Positions 7,570 through 14,156 of a stretch of DNA of 54,892 nucleotides are shown here, piece after piece. The position numbers were made by a program, and so were the translations under genes. This DNA comes from an uncultured Gemmiger sp. (lineage in GTDB: Bacteria; Bacillota; Clostridia; Oscillospirales; Ruminococcaceae). The notes beneath the pieces were generated by a model that did no database searches, had not been told where the DNA came from, and saw only the letters and a program-made list of their open reading frames with translations. Where the stretch lies: contig CALXHP010000008.1 of assembly GCA_944388135.1 (NCBI GenBank), forward strand, positions 1-54,892. The letters are read 5' to 3'. Numbering within the stretch: position 1 is the stretch's first letter; every line of letters begins with the position of its first letter.

Positions 7570-7602
7570 CAATAGGGAACGGGCTGTACACCCGTTCCCT
7601 AT
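7570..7602. promoter_or_regulatory. Perfect 13-bp palindrome at the 5' end of the metNI transcript
   Basis: AATAGGGAACGGG and its complement CCCGTTCCCTATT flank a 7-nt loop. It starts within about 3 nt of the -10 of the metNI promoter, so it lies at the transcription start. There is no following T-run (TGTAG), which argues against a terminator; operator or 5' stabilising hairpin are the alternatives. Confidence 0.6.
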
Positions 7603-7604
7603 TG

Positions 7605-7633
7605 ATTGTACCTTACCCGCCGTGCGGTTGCAA
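7605..7633 (-). promoter_or_regulatory. Internal promoter for metNI
   Basis: Leftward TTGCAA (7628-7633), 17-nt spacer, TACAAT (7605-7610), located between metQ and metN. Confidence 0.65.
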
Positions 7634-7652
7634 GGTATTTCCCTGTTTTTTA

Positions 7653-8534
7653 TCAGAAAAGAGCCACCACGGCACCGCCATAGGTCTCGTTGATGAAATC
7701 CTTGACCTCCTGGCTCTGGAGGGCCTTCAGCAGGGCCTGGACAGCGGGGTCGTTCTCGTTGCCTTCCTTAACCACCAGCACGTTGGCGTAGGTCTGGGCC
7801 GCTTCAGAGTCGGCGTCCTCGGTAGCCAGCGCATCGGTTCCCACCGAGAAACCGGCTTCCAGGGCGTAGTTGCCGTTCATGACTGCGTAGTCCACATCGG
7901 CCAGGGTGCGGGGCAGCTGGGCAGCTTCCAGTTCCTCCACCTGCACATTGTGGGGATTCTCGGTAATGTCGTTGACGGTAGCGGTCAGACCGGCATCCTC
8001 CCGGATAGTGATGATGCCCTGGGCCGCCAGCAACTGCAGGGCACGGGCCTCGTTGGTGGTGTCATTGGGAACGGCGATCACCGCGCCGTCAGGAATCTCC
8101 TCCAGGCTCTGGGTCTTGCCGGGATAGATGCCCAGCGGCTCATAATGGATATCACCTACGCTTACCAGATGGGTGCCGTTTTCCTCATTGAAGGAATCCA
8201 GGTAAGGCTGATGCTGGAAGTAGTTGGCGTCCACCTCGCCGCTCTCGGTGACCATGTTGGGCTGCACGTAGTCGCTGAACTCAATGATGTCCAGGGTGAT
8301 TCCCTGCTCGGCCAGCAGTTCCTTGGCTACATTGAGGATCTCGGCGTGGGGCGTGGGAGAGGCGGCCACCTTGATGGTGGTGCCGGCCAGGTCGCTGCCG
8401 GTCTCCGCGGTAGAAGCGGCAGCCTCCGAGGATGCGGAAGAAGGGGTGGATTCAGAAACAGATGCGGAAGAACCGCAGGCGGCCAGGCTCAGGGCCAGCG
8501 TGCCGGCCAGGGCAGCAGAGATCAACTTTTTCAT
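7653..8534 (-). CDS. metQ: Methionine-binding lipoprotein MetQ (NlpA family)
   Basis: 293 aa extracytoplasmic substrate-binding protein of the MetNIQ importer. The signal peptide MKKLISAALAGTLALSLAACG ends in a lipobox (LAAC), predicting lipid anchoring at Cys19. A Ser/Ala-rich linker follows, then the NlpA domain (IKVAASPTPHAEIL, the FSDYVQPN region, ANYFQHQPYLDSF). I chose the ATG at 8534, with AGGAGA upstream. An in-frame ATG at 8684 would precede the signal peptide by 50 codons and falls inside the attenuator terminator, so it is rejected. First gene of the met operon, behind a long regulatory leader. Confidence 0.96.
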   Translation of the reverse strand: MKKLISAALAGTLALSLAACGSSASVSESTPSSASSEAAASTAETGSDLAGTTIKVAASPTPHAEILNVAKELLAEQGITLDIIEFSDYVQPNMVTESGEVDANYFQHQPYLDSFNEENGTHLVSVGDIHYEPLGIYPGKTQSLEEIPDGAVIAVPNDTTNEARALQLLAAQGIITIREDAGLTATVNDITENPHNVQVEELEAAQLPRTLADVDYAVMNGNYALEAGFSVGTDALATEDADSEAAQTYANVLVVKEGNENDPAVQALLKALQSQEVKDFINETYGGAVVALF

Positions 8535-8580
8535 AATCAGATATTCTCCTTTGTTGTTTGGTTTTGTGGTGTTGCGTACG

Positions 8581-8600
8581 GGCAGGTCCCTCAACCTGCC
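8581..8600 (-). promoter_or_regulatory. Leader hairpin between mini-ORF 2 and metQ
   Basis: Perfect 7-bp hairpin GGCAGGT/ACCTGCC with a 6-nt loop and no T-run. It lies directly after the stop of the 14-codon mini-ORF and 47 nt upstream of metQ. Confidence 0.5.
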
Positions 8601-8601
8601 G

Positions 8602-8646
8602 TCACATTCGTACACCGGGTTGTTTGTACACCGGACCACGTTCCAT
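8602..8646 (-). CDS. Second leader mini-ORF upstream of metQ (14 codons)
   Basis: ATG preceded by a near-ideal AAGGAGG (8656-8662) with 9-nt spacing. It encodes 14 residues beginning MERGPVYKQP and ends in TGA at 8602. It lies beyond the attenuator terminator, so it is present only in read-through mRNA. Inside it the sequence CCGGTGTAC occurs twice. Its Shine-Dalgarno is better than that of many genes here, which suggests real translation and perhaps coupling or a translational control step for metQ. Not recognised as a known family. Confidence 0.5.
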   Translation of the reverse strand: MERGPVYKQPGVRM

Positions 8647-8677
8647 GACAAGTTTCCTCCTTCTGGGATTGGAAGCC

Positions 8678-8718
8678 AAAACAAAAGCGGGGCGCCGAAT
8701 CTGCTTCGACACCCCGCT
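8678..8718 (-). terminator. Attenuator terminator in the metQ leader
   Basis: 14-bp stem on the leftward RNA (AGCGGGG.. with ..CCCCGCT, arms 8718-8705 and 8699-8686, two G-U pairs), 5-nt loop, then TTTTGTTTT. The 5' arm contains TGTCGAAGCA (8711-8702), which can instead pair with TGCTTCGGCA (8780-8771) in the leader-peptide coding region, forming a mutually exclusive antiterminator of 10 bp with one G-U. Confidence 0.85.
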
Positions 8719-8730
8719 GTGTTTCTTTCT

Positions 8731-8826
8731 TTATGCGTCCAAATTTGCGCACGAGAAAGCAGGCACAGGCTGCCGAAGCAAACTGCACATGCACATCATC
8801 ATGGTAGAGCGGCTGGTGCGGTTCAT
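8731..8826 (-). CDS. Met/Cys-rich leader peptide of the met operon
   Basis: 31-codon ORF, ATG at 8826 with AAAGGGG 10 nt upstream, stop at 8731, 13 nt before the attenuator stem. Residues 9-14 are Met-Met-Met-Cys-Met-Cys (8785-8802). It is placed between a consensus promoter (8884-8912) and the terminator at 8678-8718. The antiterminator segment 8771-8780 begins about 20 nt downstream of the first Met codon of the run, so a ribosome stalled there leaves it free, while a ribosome continuing past it would cover it. This is the standard layout of ribosome-mediated transcription attenuation and indicates sensing of charged tRNA-Met, perhaps also tRNA-Cys. Confidence 0.8.
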   Translation of the reverse strand: MNRTSRSTMMMCMCSLLRQPVPAFSCANLDA

Positions 8827-8883
8827 GGGCCGTGTTCCCCTTTCTCTGCAAACTGGACAAGCCAAAGGGCTTCTCTGGGTATG

Positions 8884-8912
8884 AGTATAGCCCCCTTGGG
8901 CCGGTATGTCAA
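8884..8912 (-). promoter_or_regulatory. met operon leader promoter
   Basis: Leftward TTGACA (8907-8912), 17-nt spacer, TATACT (8884-8889), about 58 nt upstream of the leader-peptide ATG. Confidence 0.85.
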
Positions 8913-8920
8913 CACTTTTT

Positions 8921-8953
8921 GTATAAAATGCGACATTTTTCAGAATTTTATAC
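8921..8953. promoter_or_regulatory. Inverted repeat between met leader and rrf2 promoters
   Basis: GTATAAAAT (8921-8929) and ATTTTATAC (8945-8953), perfect 9-bp arms separated by 15 nt, lying 9 nt upstream of the met -35 and 28 nt upstream of the rrf2 -35. Candidate binding site for the divergent Rrf2 regulator. Confidence 0.5.
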
Positions 8954-8980
8954 AAACAAGAGCAAAAATTCCCAAAGGGG

Positions 8981-9009
8981 TTGCCAATTTCCTACAAATA
9001 TGGTATGGT
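8981..9009 (+). promoter_or_regulatory. Promoter of the Rrf2-family gene
   Basis: TTGCCA (8981-8986), 17-nt spacer, TATGGT (9004-9009), 36 nt before the ATG. Confidence 0.55.
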
Positions 9010-9044
9010 AATAGAAACCCAATATACAGAAAGAGGAACCCTGC

Positions 9045-9461
9045 ATGAAATTTTCGACCCGCGACCGCTACGCCCTGCGCCTGATGGTGGAGCTGGCCAA
9101 CCACGGCGATGCACTGGTCCCATTGAAAGAGATCAGCGACAGCCAGCAGATCAGTCTGAAATATCTGGAACAGATCATCACCCCCCTGGCCAAGGCCGGT
9201 CTGGTGTCCAGTGTGCGCGGTGCCCAGGGAGGATACCGTCTGGCCCGGCCTGAGGCAGAGATCACCGCCGGGGAAATTCTGCGGGCAGTGGAAGGCGAAT
9301 TGACCGCCATTCCCTGCCTGGGTGCCAACATGGAATGTCCCCGCCGGGACCAATGTCAGACCCTGGGGTTCTGGTGCGGCCTGAATGACCTGATCAACCA
9401 GTATGTGGACGGCGTCACGCTGGAAGCATTGCGGACTAACAGCGCCGGCAGGCAAGAATAA
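9045..9461 (+). CDS. Rrf2-family transcriptional regulator
   Basis: 138 aa winged-helix regulator. N-terminal MKFSTRDRYALRLMVELA and the HTH segment PLKEISDSQQISLKYLEQIITPL are followed by the wing VRGAQGGYRL, all diagnostic of Rrf2. The C-terminal loop PCLGANMECPRRDQCQTLGFW has three cysteines in the position where IscR/NsrR-type members bind an Fe-S cluster, whereas CymR-type members lack them. Being divergent from a Met/Cys-regulated transporter suggests a sulfur-amino-acid or Fe-S-linked regulator; which one cannot be decided from sequence alone. AGAGGAA precedes the ATG. Confidence 0.9.
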   Translation: MKFSTRDRYALRLMVELANHGDALVPLKEISDSQQISLKYLEQIITPLAKAGLVSSVRGAQGGYRLARPEAEITAGEILRAVEGELTAIPCLGANMECPRRDQCQTLGFWCGLNDLINQYVDGVTLEALRTNSAGRQE

Positions 9462-9470
9462 CAAAACCAA

Positions 9471-9514
9471 TGCCCCGGCCGTTTCCCTTCGGGAAGCGGC
9501 CGGGGCACTTTTCT
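9471..9514. terminator. Bidirectional terminator, rrf2 / SGNH hydrolase
   Basis: Strong GCCCCGGCCG.TTCCC / GGGAA.CGGCCGGGGC hairpin (9472-9506) with a TTCG loop. ACTTTTCT on the right and ATTGGTTTTGTT on the leftward strand. Confidence 0.85.
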
Positions 9515-9517
9515 ATC

Positions 9518-10810
9518 TCAGGTCTGGGGTTCGGTTTGCGGCTGTGTGTTGGTATTGTCAACCACTTCATTCCCCGGCGAGGTTGTGGGCGTCTGCGTGT
9601 CTGTACTGGTGGACGACGAACCCCCTTCACCGGAAGGTGTCTCTGCCGGGGCCTGCGTAGGCGCGGGTGTGGGCGCCGGTGTAGGTGCTGGTGTAGGTGC
9701 TGGTGTCGGGACCGGCGTGGGTACGGGCGTCGGCACAGGTGTGGGAGCAGGCGTTGTCTCCACCACAGGTGCCGGTGTCGGCACAACTTCCTCCACCACC
9801 GATTCCGGCTGGGATTCGGTGGTTTCCGAGCTGGAACTGGAGCTGGCCGAGGAAGTGGTCGTTACAGTCGAAGCGGTAGAGACGGATACATCCTTATCGC
9901 CAATATGCTTGGCCACATTTTTCACGGTGGGACGATCATCATCCGTGATATAGCTGTGGGTACGGATATACTCGAACAATGCATCCATAGCATCCTTGGT
10001 CAGGTGGATACCGTCGCTGGATTCCACATACCCGCTCTTGGCATAACCGGTAGAGGAGTCCTTCAGGACTTCCGCGCTGTTCAGGAACTTCCAGCCCTTC
10101 TCCTTGCACATCTCCACCAGAGCCTTATTGTACTCATCCACCTGGGTCTGGGTCAGGTTCTGGTTGGAGTGCACCTTACCCAGCGGCGGGATGGAGTTGA
10201 CGATGATATCCACACTGGGGTAGGCCTCAACAATGCTCTCGATGCCTTCCTGATAGGCCTCCACAAAGCTGTCTGCCGAGTAGCTGGGGCTCAGGTCGTT
10301 GGTGCCGAAGGTCAGGATTACCCGCCGGGGCTGCATCAAGGACACCGCCTTTGCCATGGTGACATAGTTGGAATACCCCTGAAGCTGCACGCAGGCGTAG
10401 GTGGCCAGAGAGCGGGCACTCATGCCTACCGAGCCGATGGCATTGTCATAACTGCAATAATCAAACATACGGTACATACGGGCCGTATTGCTGTCCCCCA
10501 GGAAAAGGGTCTCATCCACATACTCCTGCCCGGCATCCTTGCTTTCCTCCAGAATGGTGGAAGAATACTGGGACTGGTCGATGGTGTTCTGGTCTTTGTC
10601 ATAGCCGCTTTCTGTGACCAGCGACTCACCTCCCGAGGCAGATTCACTGTCCCCATTCTGTTGCTTGAGAATGTCCAGTCCTCCGACCAGAACAAAGGAG
10701 ATTGCCACGCTGATCAGCAACATCAGGCTGCACAAGCCCATGACAATGTACATTTTGCTGCGTATATCCAACGGCTTTGAGGCCGCTTTTTTCTTCGTTT
10801 TGCCTGCCAT
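9518..10810 (-). CDS. Membrane-anchored SGNH/GDSL hydrolase with Thr/Pro-rich tail
   Basis: 430 aa from the ATG at 10810 (AGGAAA upstream; an in-frame GTG or ATG-like extension to 10846 lacks a ribosome-binding site). A basic N-terminus and one hydrophobic helix (about residues 18-43) predict a type II membrane protein with an extracellular catalytic domain. SGNH blocks: FLGDSNTARMYRMFDY (block I Ser), LTFGTNDLS (block III), and SSDGIHLTKDAM (Asp-x-x-His). Such enzymes are usually esterases acting on acylated cell-wall or surface polysaccharides. The last about 100 residues are low-complexity Ser/Thr/Pro with PAPT/PVPT repeats, a probable wall-spanning or glycosylated spacer. Confidence 0.88.
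   Translation of the reverse strand: MAGKTKKKAASKPLDIRSKMYIVMGLCSLMLLISVAISFVLVGGLDILKQQNGDSESASGGESLVTESGYDKDQNTIDQSQYSSTILEESKDAGQEYVDETLFLGDSNTARMYRMFDYCSYDNAIGSVGMSARSLATYACVQLQGYSNYVTMAKAVSLMQPRRVILTFGTNDLSPSYSADSFVEAYQEGIESIVEAYPSVDIIVNSIPPLGKVHSNQNLTQTQVDEYNKALVEMCKEKGWKFLNSAEVLKDSSTGYAKSGYVESSDGIHLTKDAMDALFEYIRTHSYITDDDRPTVKNVAKHIGDKDVSVSTASTVTTTSSASSSSSSETTESQPESVVEEVVPTPAPVVETTPAPTPVPTPVPTPVPTPAPTPAPTPAPTPAPTQAPAETPSGEGGSSSTSTDTQTPTTSPGNEVVDNTNTQPQTEPQT
9655..9757. repeat. Imperfect tandem repeat encoding the Pro/Thr tail
   Basis: GGTGTAGGTGCT/GGCGTGGGTACG-type 12-nt units repeat about eight times and encode alternating Pro-Thr-Pro-(Ala/Val) on the leftward strand. Slippage-prone, so length polymorphism between strains is likely. 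Confidence 0.8.
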
Positions 10811-10930
10811 CGCGTTTCCTTTCACGCAAAAAAGAATCCGAACCAACCTATTTATGCATACAGTGGTTATTGTACACTATTTTTTATCTGAACGCCAGTG
10901 TTTTCTCAATTTTTACATATTTTAGAGCAG

Positions 10931-10962
10931 AAAAAACAGCCCCTGTGCCGAAGCAAGGGGCT
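10931..10962 (-). terminator. Terminator of the ECF S-component gene
   Basis: Leftward stem AGCCCCT/AGGGGCT with an 11-nt loop followed by GTTTTTT. Confidence 0.75.
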
Positions 10963-10977
10963 GCCGAAGGGCTCTGC

Positions 10978-11625
10978 TTATTCTTTGGGCAGCAAATGTG
11001 CACGCCGCAGCGCAGGTTCCAGGGCCAGATACAAAACCACCGCGCAGACGGTAGAAAGCAGCGAATTGACCAGCGTCACGCCGCCGGTAATTTTGATGAA
11101 CACCGCAGCCACCTCTACCGGCTGGCCAAAAATGTACCGGTCACGGAAATACCCCACCAGCGGATCGGTAAACACATTGACCAGCAGACCGCTGAAAGCG
11201 CTGAGGGTTACCACAGCCAGGTAACGGCCTTTTCCGTCCTGCTTGCGGCGGCGCAGGCGGAACAGCCGATGGGCCGTAGCGCCGCAGACCAAACCGATGA
11301 TAAACTTTAAAATAAAGGTTGTGAAGGCATAGCCCGGGTCCCCGGCGATCACATCCGCAAGGGCCAGGCCGATGGCCCCTGCCAGACCGCCGGACACGCC
11401 ATCCAGCAGCATAGCGGTCAGTGCGGTAAAGGTGTTTCCCAGGTGGAAAGAGGAGCCACCCGCAAAGGGGAAACGGAAAAATTCATAGGCCACAAAACTC
11501 AAAGCCGCCATGACACCCACGATACTGATCTTTTGCACGGTAAATTTTGTTCTTGTCAGAGCCGCAATAAGCAGCGCCACCGCCACTGCTCCAAACAGCA
11601 GCAGCCACATCGTTGCTGTATTCAC
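10978..11625 (-). CDS. ECF-transporter substrate-binding (S) component
   Basis: 215 aa, six hydrophobic helices, no ATPase domain. The segments FRFPFAGGSSFHLGNTFTALTAMLLDG and GLALADVIAGDPGYAFTTFILKFIIGLV match the S-component fold of group II ECF vitamin transporters, which share a common EcfAA'T module encoded elsewhere. I chose GTG at 11625 because AAGGAG lies 9 nt upstream; a Met six codons in has no such site. The divergent neighbour is a MocR-type, PLP-fold regulator, and MocR/PdxR proteins are known to control vitamin B6 genes, so pyridoxine-type uptake is the best inference. The ligand is not proven. Confidence 0.85.
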   Translation of the reverse strand: MNTATMWLLLFGAVAVALLIAALTRTKFTVQKISIVGVMAALSFVAYEFFRFPFAGGSSFHLGNTFTALTAMLLDGVSGGLAGAIGLALADVIAGDPGYAFTTFILKFIIGLVCGATAHRLFRLRRRKQDGKGRYLAVVTLSAFSGLLVNVFTDPLVGYFRDRYIFGQPVEVAAVFIKITGGVTLVNSLLSTVCAVVLYLALEPALRRAHLLPKE

Positions 11626-11671
11626 TGTAAAACACTCCTTACTATTTCCTTCCGCCTGCATAAAATGGCGG

Positions 11672-11709
11672 TTGACAAATTCTCTCCTGCAGGGTATGCT
11701 CCTATTATA
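11672..11709. promoter_or_regulatory. Divergent promoter region, MocR regulator / S component
   Basis: Rightward TTGACA (11672-11677), 17-nt spacer, TATGCT (11695-11700) for the regulator. Leftward -10 TATAAT (11704-11709) with a weak -35 for the S component. The -10 boxes overlap within 15 bp, so a bound regulator could control both. Confidence 0.6.
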
Positions 11710-11778
11710 GCGTTTTCTGGCTCTGGATAAATGCCCAGTTTTTGATTTTTTTATGGTGCCAGTTGGGAGGATTCTTCT

Positions 11779-13170
11779 ATGATCGAATTGAAAGCAGAAG
11801 AGAAAACGCCGCTGTATGAGCAATTGTATACCGCACTGGCGGACGAGATCCGCAGCGGCCAGCGGGCCTCCGGCACGGCCTTGCCGGGGCGGCGCACCAT
11901 GGCCGCTCAGTTGGGGGTAAGCATCAATACCGTGGACGCCGCCTACCAGATGCTGGCTGCCGAAGGGTTGGCCGAGGCCCGGCCCCGCAGCGGTTTTTAT
12001 GTGCAAAAAACCTACGGCATGCTCCACAGCCGGGCGAACCGGCACAGACCCGACACCGCTCTTCCCGAACCGGCAGAAGAGGCGCCCCGGTATGACCTTT
12101 CCACCGGCAGTGTGGATACCGCCCTCTTCCCTGCCCGCAGCTGGGGCCGCATCCAGCGGGAACTGCTCTACCAGCGGCCGGAGCTCCTGCAGCGGGGAGA
12201 AATGCAGGGGGATGAGGCATTGCGCATTCAGATTGCCCGGTATCTCTCCGCCTACCGGGGTGTGGACTGCACCCCCGAACAGATCGTGGTGGGCGCAGGT
12301 ATCGAATACCTTCTAGGCTGTCTGGCCCATCTGTTTGCCGGCAGCATGGCCGCCGTGGAAAATCCCGGATACTCCCGCACACGAGCGGTTTTACAAAACA
12401 ATGCCCTGCCCTGCACCCTGGTGGACATCGACCAGGAGGGGCTTTCGGCGGAAGCCCTGGAAGAAAGCGGTGCCAATCTTTGTTATCTGACCCCCAGCCA
12501 CCACTTCCCCACCGGCGTAACCATGCCCGCTCCCCGCCGTGCCCAGATCCTGGCCTGGGCTGCTGCCCGGAAAGGGCGGTATGTGCTGGAGGATGATTAT
12601 GACTCGGAGTTTCGTTTTGACACACGGCCATTGCCAAGCCTTCAGGGAATGGCCGGGCCGGAGGGCCCCGTGGTGTATCTGACCACCTTTTCCAAAAGTC
12701 TGGCCCCCGGCATCCGTATCGCCTGCATGGTCCTGCCCCGGGATCTTCTGGTCCGGTATCGGCGGGACTTTGCCTACTATGCCAACACGGTAGGCCGGTT
12801 TGAGCAGCAGACGCTGGCTGCGTTTATGGAGGGCGGCTATTTCACCCGGCATCTGGCCCGTATGCGGCTGGTGTACAAACGCCGCATGGAATCCTTTGCC
12901 GCTGCCCTGCGCAGCGCGCTGCCGGGGGTGACCCTGGGCAGCGTTCACAGCGGTCTGCATTTTCTGCTCACGCTGCCCGGCGCGGGAGGTGAAGCCGCCA
13001 TGGTGAAAGCGGCCGCCCGGGAAGGGGTGCGGCTGCGGGGCCTGGGGGAATACTACCTGGCCCGCCCGGAGCTTTGTCCCCCGGACACGGTGGTGGCGGG
13101 ATACTCCGCGCTGAAAGAGGAAGATATTCCGGCGGTGGCCGACGCCCTGGCCCGCGCCTGGATAGGGTAA
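11779..13170 (+). CDS. MocR/PdxR-type GntR regulator with aminotransferase domain
   Basis: 463 aa. N-terminal GntR winged helix (residues about 5-75: PLYEQLYTALADEIRSGQRASGTALPGRRTMAAQLGVSINTVDAAYQML) fused to a fold-type I aminotransferase domain. PLP landmarks: LEDDYDSEFR with the pyridine-binding Asp and TTFSKSLAPGIRIACMV, which holds the Schiff-base Lys. Family members use PLP or PLP adducts as effectors, commonly PdxR controlling B6 synthesis or salvage, GabR, TauR. The divergent ECF S component points to PdxR-like control of B6 uptake (inference). GGGAGGA precedes the ATG. Confidence 0.92.
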   Translation: MIELKAEEKTPLYEQLYTALADEIRSGQRASGTALPGRRTMAAQLGVSINTVDAAYQMLAAEGLAEARPRSGFYVQKTYGMLHSRANRHRPDTALPEPAEEAPRYDLSTGSVDTALFPARSWGRIQRELLYQRPELLQRGEMQGDEALRIQIARYLSAYRGVDCTPEQIVVGAGIEYLLGCLAHLFAGSMAAVENPGYSRTRAVLQNNALPCTLVDIDQEGLSAEALEESGANLCYLTPSHHFPTGVTMPAPRRAQILAWAAARKGRYVLEDDYDSEFRFDTRPLPSLQGMAGPEGPVVYLTTFSKSLAPGIRIACMVLPRDLLVRYRRDFAYYANTVGRFEQQTLAAFMEGGYFTRHLARMRLVYKRRMESFAAALRSALPGVTLGSVHSGLHFLLTLPGAGGEAAMVKAAAREGVRLRGLGEYYLARPELCPPDTVVAGYSALKEEDIPAVADALARAWIG

Positions 13171-13178
13171 CACAACAA

Positions 13179-13217
13179 AAGCGGGACGACTTGCGTCGTC
13201 CCGCTTGCTTTGTTTTG
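13179..13217. terminator. Bidirectional terminator, MocR regulator / SPFH gene
   Basis: GCGGGACGAC/GTCGTCCCGC stem (13181-13190, 13195-13204) with TTGC loop, A-rich left flank and TTGCTTTGTTTTG on the right. Confidence 0.85.
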
Positions 13218-13228
13218 TATACGTACCG

Positions 13229-14128
13229 TTATTTGACTGCCGCACCGCCGGAAATTTCCTGAATGGCAGCCACCGTGGCGGCCAGGTTCTGCATATCGCT
13301 GGGCACGATGAGCTTGGTTGCCTTGCCGTCGGCCACCTTTTCCATGGCTTCCATGCTGCGCAGGGCCAGGAAATTGTGGTTGGGGTTGGCTTCGTTGATC
13401 AACCGGATGGCATCGGCCTGGGCTTTCTGGACCGTCAGCAGGGCCTGGGCTTCGCCTTCGGCCTCCCGGATGCGCTGCTGCTTGACAGCCTCTGCCCGCA
13501 GGATGGCGGATTCCTTCTCGCCTTCCGCCCGGGTGATGGCCGCCTGCTTTTCACCTTCCGCCAGCAGGATGGAGGCGCGTTTTTCCCGGTCTGCCTTCAT
13601 CTGTTTTTCCATGGCCTGGCGGATTTCCAACGGCGGTTCGATGTTTTTCAGCTCCACGCGGTTCACCTTGATGCCCCAGCGGTCGGTGGACTCATCCAGG
13701 CTGGCGGTGATGCGGGTATTGATGGCGTCGCGGCTGGTCAGGGTCTCATCCAGCGTCATGGAACCGATAATGTCACGCAGGGTGGTGGCGGAAAGGTTCT
13801 CGATCGCCTGGATGGGACGGTTGACGCCATAGGCGTACAGCTTGGCGTCAAACACCTGGAAAAACACCACAGTGTCGATCATCATGGTCACGTTGTCCCG
13901 GGTAATAACCGGCTGGGGCGGGAAATCGGCGGCTTCCTCCTTGAGGGAAACCTTGCGGGAGACACGCTCCACAAAGGGGGTGCGGATATGCAGACCGGCA
14001 CCCCAGGTGTCTTTGTAAACGCCCAGCCATTCGGTTACGTAGGCATTGGACTGGGGCACGATGACGATGCACCGTACCAGAATAATCAGGACCACAATCA
14101 ACAGGATCGAAAAAATCAGCAGTATCAT
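13229..14128 (-). CDS. SPFH/Band-7 (stomatin, QmcA-like) membrane protein
   Basis: 299 aa. One N-terminal membrane helix (residues 2-20), the SPFH domain (VIVPQSNAYVTEWLGVYKDTWGAGLHI through about residue 190), then an Ala/Glu-rich helical repeat region (EGEKQAAITRAEGEKESAILRAE) forming the oligomerising coiled coil. Such proteins organise membrane microdomains and often work with NfeD partners. The upstream gene 28 nt away is NfeD, confirming the standard operon pair. GGAGGT lies before the ATG. Confidence 0.95.
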   Translation of the reverse strand: MILLIFSILLIVVLIILVRCIVIVPQSNAYVTEWLGVYKDTWGAGLHIRTPFVERVSRKVSLKEEAADFPPQPVITRDNVTMMIDTVVFFQVFDAKLYAYGVNRPIQAIENLSATTLRDIIGSMTLDETLTSRDAINTRITASLDESTDRWGIKVNRVELKNIEPPLEIRQAMEKQMKADREKRASILLAEGEKQAAITRAEGEKESAILRAEAVKQQRIREAEGEAQALLTVQKAQADAIRLINEANPNHNFLALRSMEAMEKVADGKATKLIVPSDMQNLAATVAAIQEISGGAAVK

Positions 14129-14156
14129 AAGGGACCTCCTTTTCGCTTTTCTTTTT

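Noticed and set aside
8534-8684. Longer metQ start giving 50 extra residues before the signal peptide
   Set aside because: The extension lies inside the attenuator leader, has no ribosome-binding site and would place the lipoprotein signal internally.
8535-8880. SAM riboswitch or T-box upstream of metQ
   Set aside because: I looked for the conserved cores (SAM-I GA-rich loops, T-box TGGNACCGCG element) and found none; the leader-peptide model explains the terminator instead.
9655-9757. CRISPR-like repeats
   Set aside because: 12-nt units are in frame and encode the Pro/Thr tail of a hydrolase; no spacers or cas genes.
11626-12045. Longer start of the ECF S component
   Set aside because: The extension lies opposite the MocR gene and its promoter, lacks hydrophobic character and a ribosome-binding site.
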